The translations under genes and the position numbers were made by a program. This document shows, in pieces, positions 59,284 to 64,000 of a stretch of DNA of 64,000 nucleotides. The stretch is from assembly GCA_930367215.1 (NCBI GenBank), contig OV884059.1, forward strand, positions 147,868,511 to 147,932,510, in the 5' to 3' direction. Within the stretch, counting starts at the first letter, position 1, and every line of letters starts with the position of its first letter. The notes below the pieces were generated by a model. The model saw only the letters and a list, made by a program, of their open reading frames with translations, ran no database searches and had not been told where the DNA came from. Origin of the DNA: Pollenia angustigena. Lineage: Eukaryota > Arthropoda > Insecta > Diptera > Polleniidae.

Positions 59284-59707
59284 CTCAACAATAAATTTCA
59301 GTGTATTTATCAAATATGAAAAACTGGGAATTTAGCACGTCATACGAAGATCGTATTAATAATAAACTTTGTATTCCCCAAAAATAACTTTGATAATATA
59401 ATTGCATGTGCCCGTGCATAAAACTGAATTGGCAAATTGGTTTAGTTCGTTGTTTTCTTACGAAGACAATAGAATGAAGCGGTTTGTTTTTTAATTTTGT
59501 TTTTTCTTTTAACCCACTTACAACTACAATTCGAGTCGGAAAGAACCCAACCAATTGTAGGGGGATGTAAGAAAAGATAAACTCACTGTTTATTGTTAGT
59601 GTTTTGTTTAAGCTTTGATATTGTTACAGGCAAGACTTAGAGTGTTTATAACTCTTATTCGCTTAAGGTTTTATTTGTTTAATATTTTTGGCTTTTCTAA
59701 AATCTTT

Positions 59708-59771
59708 GGAAAATGTTTCCTGATGAGCTGGTGTAAGCAACCGGCGAAATGCGGATAGAGGCTTGCTTTCT
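59708..59771 (+). ncRNA. Type-I hammerhead ribozyme, unit 2
   Basis: The core and stem II are the same as unit 1 (CTGATGA at 59720-59726). A change in stem III (ATGCGGATA) leaves two pairs closing a GCGG loop. One stem I position also differs (ATGTTTC), and the last outer pair is lost (TTTCT). Predicted cleavage is after 59757, so a full RNA monomer between sites 1 and 2 would be 488 nt. Confidence 0.8.
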
Positions 59772-60192
59772 CTCAACAATAAATTTCAGTGTATTTATCA
59801 AATATGAAAAACTGGGAATTTAGCACGTCATACGAAGATCGTATTAATAATAAACTTTGTATTCCCGAAATAACTTTGATAATATAATTGCATGTGCCCG
59901 TGCATAAAACTGAATTGGCAAATTGGTTTAGTTCGTTGTTTTCTTACGAAGACATAGAATGAAGCGGTTTGTTTTTTAATTTTGTTTTTTCTTTTAACCC
60001 ACTTACAACTACAATTCGAGTCGGAAAGAACCCAACCAATTGTAGGGGGATGTAAGAAAAGATAAACTCACTGTTTATTGTTGGTGTTTTGTTTAAGCTT
60101 TGATATTGTTACAGGTAAGACTTAGAGTGTTTATAACTCTTATTCGCTTAAGGTTTTATTTGCTTAATATTTTTGGCTTTTCTAAAATCTTT

Positions 60193-60256
60193 GGAAAATG
60201 TTTCCTGATGAGCTGGTGTAAGCAACCGGCGAAATGCGCATAGAGGCTTGCTTTCC
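60193..60256 (+). ncRNA. Type-I hammerhead ribozyme, unit 3
   Basis: The core CTGATGA (60205-60211), stem II, GAA and stem III ATGCGCAT are identical to unit 1. Stem I has ATGTTTC, as in unit 2. The predicted cleavage is after 60242. The unit is truncated about 110 bp further on. Confidence 0.83.
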
Positions 60257-60799
60257 CTCAACAATAAATTTCAGTGTATTTATCAAATATGAAAAACTGG
60301 GAATTTTGCACGTCATACGAAGATCGTATTAATAATAAACTTTGTATTCCCGAAAATAACTTTGAAAAATTCAAGTTGTTTAAAAGTATTTTGTCCATAT
60401 TTGTTTCACTTTAATATTACAGACTTTATGTTTCACAAATACCATTGCTCAAAAGCAACTCAAAATTTTATTTTTCAATAGAAAATTTAATTTATGTATG
60501 TATGAAGCATTTTTATCATAAGACAGGTAATTTTAGTTATTTGATATTTACCTACTAAAAATAATTTTAATTTAAAGAAAGACTGATTTGAACATAAAAG
60601 TGACAGTTCTTACTTTAAAAGGCCAAGTATACTACACAGTTGGTTTGGCAACAACGTACAAACAACCGCTTATGTGGTTTATTTGGTTCTGTACACACAA
60701 AACAATTTCTTAAAAATTTAAAAAGTTAGAAAATAACATTGGAAAATTTATTGAACAATGTTTTATCCTTTACTAATTCCGCGAAGCTCTACGCTTGTC

Positions 60800-60876
60800 T
60801 GCGGGAGACCAGAGTCTCTGGCGGGAATCGAATCCGCGACCCCGGCACTGATACACTAGCTCACTACCAGCTAGTT
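60800..60876 (-). repeat. tRNA-derived SINE fragment 2
   Basis: On the minus strand AGCTGGTAGTGAGCTAGTG and GATTCGATTCCCGCC correspond to A- and B-box regions. The tail GAGACTCTGGTCTCCCGCAG matches the element at 44630. Confidence 0.6.
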
Positions 60877-61000
60877 TTATTTTGACCTGAAAGGGCCAAA
60901 ATAGATTTCCACAAGGCCGTGAAACATTCAAAAGTGCCAAAAATGGCCCAATTGTGCCACGTTTTGCATCACTGTGTTGCTATTTTAAAGCAGAGATCAA

Positions 61001-61245
61001 GGTATATTTATAGCAGGTAGCCGCGAGATTACAACAATTGTACAATAAAACAAACAACAGGGCTTTTTATTGTTGTTATGTGATACGAACTGTCAAACAG
61101 CAAAGGGGTTGAAAAGAGACAAAAGATAAAGACAAAAAACTTGTTTACTTGTTTACTATACAACATTTGACAGTTCGTATCACAGAACAAGCAAATAAAA
61201 AATAAACAGCTGGCTTTCCGAGACTACCTGCTATAAATATACCTT
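61001..61245. repeat. MITE (AAGGTATATTTATAGCAGGT ends)
   Basis: AAGGTATATTTATAGCAGGT at the left is mirrored at 61223-61245. A second inverted pair (GTGATACGAACTGTCAAA) lies inside. The next hAT element starts right after it. Confidence 0.7.
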
Positions 61246-61250
61246 GGCAG

Positions 61251-62037
61251 CAGTGATGCCAATTTTTTGTGAGCAAAAAGCACTTTAAAATTTAAAAAAA
61301 GCACTATTTTGAACAAAAAAAAGCGTAAAAAAGCACTAAGCCATTTTTTAAATTTAATTAAACACAAAACAAGTTGCATTCGGTTGTGCCGAATATTATA
61401 TACCTCCAAAATTTAAAAAAGGCGATGGCGTTGATGGGTGACCATTTTCATTTAAAATTAAATATACAGGTATGTGATGAAAATCAATCGATTTCAAAAC
61501 GACCGTTTTTAAAAGGTGTGATGAATTTCGAACGATTTTAAAATCTATTTCTGAATCTGGCCTGTTGCAATTACCGAAAATTTGCAGTGACCTACCATTC
61601 TTTATAAAACTTAATGACAGCCCAAATTTTAATAAAAAAAATATGTTGTCAACGCTAAAAAGTAAACGTTTTGTAAAATTTCCAAATTGCTAGGAAGCCT
61701 AGCTCTAACCTCGTAAATAAAGTTTTTGGTAAAACGAATGCAACTTTCTTTTATCACTTTTTTTTATCATTTGAAACCTTAAAATCTTTATATGCCTTCC
61801 CAAAATTGTACTCCAAATAGCAAATCTCATCTTAATCATCCTGAATATAATCGAGGTTTTAAAAAATGGTACAAAAAAAAATAAATATTGTAAAAGGCAC
61901 TTAAAAGCACTGTGAGAAATTGTGAAAAGCACTATAAATACCCGCTTTTCAAAAACGGGTGTTTAACAAAATTTGGGGTATTGCATAAGCAAAAAAGCAC
62001 CAAAAAATACCCGAAAGGCACCAAAATGGCAACGCTG
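61251..62037. mobile_element. hAT-type element with 8-bp TSD (copy C of family A/B)
   Basis: It starts CAGTGATGCCAATTTT and ends AATGGCAACGCTG, flanked by exact CTTGGCAG (61243-61250 and 62038-62045). AAAAAGCAC repeats lie near both ends. It shares its body with copies A (30407-31564) and B (48368-49330) but lacks their middle part, so it is an internally deleted derivative. A DINE-like fragment (about 61365-61410) and a half MITE (61471-61550) are inside. Confidence 0.85.
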
Positions 62038-62068
62038 CTTGGCAGAGATCTGCAAAACACCGCACATG

Positions 62069-63293
62069 CAGGGTTGTCAGATGTGGCGATTTCCCGCCAA
62101 ACGTGGCGACTTTCAAACATGCTTGGCGACCTAATTTTTGATTTGGCGACATGGCGATTTTTTGGCGATTTATTAAATAGTTAAAATCGCCGACTGGCTA
62201 TTTTTGATGACCTATGAATTTGTTTCGAAATTCGTTAAATTCAATACTTAGAAATAATATTATTTTAATTCTCGTATTTTTATGAATGAAATTTCAGGCA
62301 ATCATATGTATGATAGGTATTTGAAGGTATGTTCAAATGGCTGATGAAGTTAATGAAAATCTTCTAGAAAAGTGTTTTTTATATTTAAAATTGCACTTGA
62401 AAAAATCAATAAATAGAATTCCTTAAAATATTACTAGGTTTTAAGTCTATAAACATTTTCACATTACGTATGTGGCAATTATCACAGATAAAATACGTTG
62501 TTGTTAGTGATATTTTAAAGATTTGTATGAATCCTATCATACCTTTGGACGTTTATGAAACACAATGAAAAAAATTAGCGTTGGTTAATTGGAAAGATAA
62601 CGAAAAAAGTTTAGGCCAACATTTTAAAGCTAGAAGGATACGGCAGGTACGTATAATTTCTAGGACTTTACTTTGGCTGTCCTTTATATGCGGTAATTAC
62701 AACTTGTAATGCCTGTGTTGAAACTATGAACTCCACTAAAACTCGCCTTCGAATTAGAATGCAATACGAACTTCTAGACGCGTTATTAGGAGTTATAAGT
62801 TATATGAATGGGAATAGTACATTTTGCACTTCTTTTGAACTTTCGTTGAATAAATGTAGTACCCTCACAAAGTATTCCAAATAAGAAGACAAATAGCGAG
62901 TCTTGCCGGTGAAGCGTTTAGATATATAATAAAAGTGCAACTTTTGTATTTCTAATATTTGTTTAGTACTAACCGCAAAAATTCTTTATTTGTTGCTTTA
63001 AGTAGACTACTATAAATTATTTTATAGTAAACATCGTACCTTTTTTGTGTTTACTAACTATTTTTATTTTTCTCTATATAAAAATTAAACAAAATATATA
63101 TTATTGCGACTTTTTTTTGAAGTTTTGGCGTATTTTAGCGGTACGGAACTAATTTATTTTTTAGGATTTATAAAAAATATTTTTAATAATTTAAAAAATA
63201 TGTATTTTATTGTCAAAAACTTGTAAACAAAGGCTTTGGCGATTTTTGACATTGAATTTGGCGGAAAAGGTCAAAATCGATCTGACAACCCTG
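62069..63293. mobile_element. hAT-type element with 8-bp TSD
   Basis: It starts CAGGGTTGTCAGATGTGG and ends CGATCTGACAACCCTG, flanked by exact CGCACATG (62061-62068 and 63294-63301). TTGGCGA repeats lie near both ends. No transposase is recognised in 1225 bp. It follows the previous element after only 23 bp. Confidence 0.87.
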
Positions 63294-63301
63294 CGCACAT
63301 G

Positions 63302-64000
63302 TGCGAATGCTCTCACACAAATAAAGAGAGCATGAGAAAATAATTTGTATTTTTACTCGAAAACACTGAACAAACAAAAACAATTACGCTCAAAAATAAA
63401 CAAGAAATGTAAATGTATGTGTTTGGCGGACTCTCCCAGCGGGAAAAAGAAGGAGTACGGAGGCCTTCCAGAAGGCCTCTGTACCCCTTCTTTTGGATAA
63501 ACAAGGCCTTCTCGCTCCATTCCATACTCATATCTTTTTTACACGCGTTGTCATTGCGGAGAAGGCCTTCCGCTTTCCATTCTTCCCCAGAGCTTCTTAA
63601 AGGCCTTCAAATAAATGGCTCTTAGAAGGCTTTCCAGAGAATGACTTTCAAAAGGCCTTAGCAAAAAGGTTATCTTAAAGGGCTTTTAAGAAAGGTATGT
63701 TAAAAGGCCTTTCAATTAATGGCTCTTAAAAGGCCTTTCAGACCATCCTTCTACAAATGCATTAAAGGTCATATTGAAGGGCTATCAGTCTAAAACATTA
63801 AGGAATATTTCCTTACAAATGAAATTAGAAGACTGAATAGGCTTCATGTAACGTATGTTTATATATTTTATTAAACTTATTGTGGTTTAATAACACATGT
63901 GATACCTATTTTTTTATTGAAATAATCAAATTTGCTAAACATTGTAAATAAAAGTATACCTATAATAAAAAAAAAAACTTTTAAGCACAAGTACCTATCT
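63302..64000. other. Non-coding with an AAGGCCTT motif cluster
   Basis: Between about 63458 and 63745 the palindrome AAGGCCTT, or a one-base variant, occurs eight times, often as AAAAGGCCTTTC or GAAGGCCTTCC. The open frames crossing it are by-products of this repeat. Nothing else is recognised to the window end. Confidence 0.5.

Larger units (their letters stand above)
59035..60364 (+). repeat. 2.7-copy, ~486-bp tandem array with hammerheads
   Basis: Units start at ACAATTCGAGTCGGAAAG near 59039, 59527 and 60012 (periods 488 and 485 bp). The third unit stops after about 350 bp, at AATAACTTTGA. The copies differ by scattered substitutions and 1-nt indels. Each unit contains a GGGGGATGTAAG junction, TGTAAG...CTTACA borders giving an LTR-like reading, one type-I hammerhead ribozyme, and no ORF. 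Tandem hammerhead repeats of this size occur in animal retrozymes and in the ends of Penelope-like elements. The array probably integrated as a partial multimer copied from RNA. Confidence 0.85.
58859..60974. mobile_element. hAT-type element carrying the hammerhead array
   Basis: It starts CAGTGATGCATTTTACG and ends CGTTTTGCATCACTG, flanked by exact TGTTGCTA (58851-58858 and 60975-60982). Subterminal GGGCCAAA repeats occur on both sides. The middle holds the hammerhead-bearing tandem array (59035-60364) and a tRNA-derived SINE. Without them only several hundred bp of non-coding element remain. Confidence 0.85.

Noticed and set aside
59035..60364. CRISPR array or ordinary satellite only
   Set aside because: The units are ~486 bp with no short direct repeat/spacer pattern, and the hammerhead core with compensatory stem structure is more than a plain satellite explains.
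62340..62375. Second hammerhead core (CTGATGAAG)
   Set aside because: No stem II and no correctly placed GAAA follow, so it is a chance match.

Overview
The window looks like TE-dense, intron-rich or intergenic DNA from a higher (schizophoran, probably calyptrate) fly. Reasons: very high A+T, C2H2 zinc-finger exons with fly-type introns, a Jockey-clade LINE, a gypsy pol remnant, and fly-type dispersed repeats with hairpins such as ATTCGGCTGTGCCGAAT. No bacterial-style gene organisation is present. Species cannot be named from sequence alone.

Host coding content (5.7-33.7 kb, all minus strand): five intact, homologous 3'-terminal exons of C2H2 zinc-finger proteins (5738-6284, 7996-8617, 18348-18906, 19504-20065, 33113-33674) and one decayed copy (22648-22865). 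Each opens after a consensus splice acceptor inside the first finger, in the same phase, and runs to its own stop. No upstream coding exon is visible between them, even where two copies lie only 597 bp apart. They may be alternative 3' exons of one gene, or 3'-exon duplicates. The 19.5 kb and 33.1 kb exons are near-identical products of a recent segmental duplication. A 269-bp non-autonomous Helitron interrupts one copy, and the other gives the empty site.

Transposons fill most of the rest. I found nine hAT-type elements with exact 8-bp target-site duplications (TSDs); six of them lie almost end to end from 49.7 to 63.3 kb. Others: a Transib element with 36-bp perfect terminal inverted repeats (TIRs), 5-bp TSD and a transposase C-terminal remnant (36.2-38.6 kb); a full-length Jockey-like LINE (52.0-56.7 kb) with 9-bp TSD and long poly(A), one in-frame stop in each ORF; an older decayed Jockey copy (24.7-27.9 kb) carrying a MITE; gypsy pol remnants (13.5-14.6 kb); a DUF7869-like pseudogene (43.5-44.3 kb); tRNA-derived SINE pieces; DINE-like repeats with about 120-155 bp internal tandem units; and many foldback MITEs.

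The most unusual feature is a 2.7-copy tandem array of about 486-bp units at 59.04-60.36 kb, nested in a hAT element. Each unit carries a sequence that folds as a complete type-I hammerhead self-cleaving ribozyme (59220-59283, 59708-59771, 60193-60256), with a very short stem III. This is the architecture of metazoan retrozymes or of the repeated ends of Penelope-like elements. No reverse transcriptase of that class is in the window.
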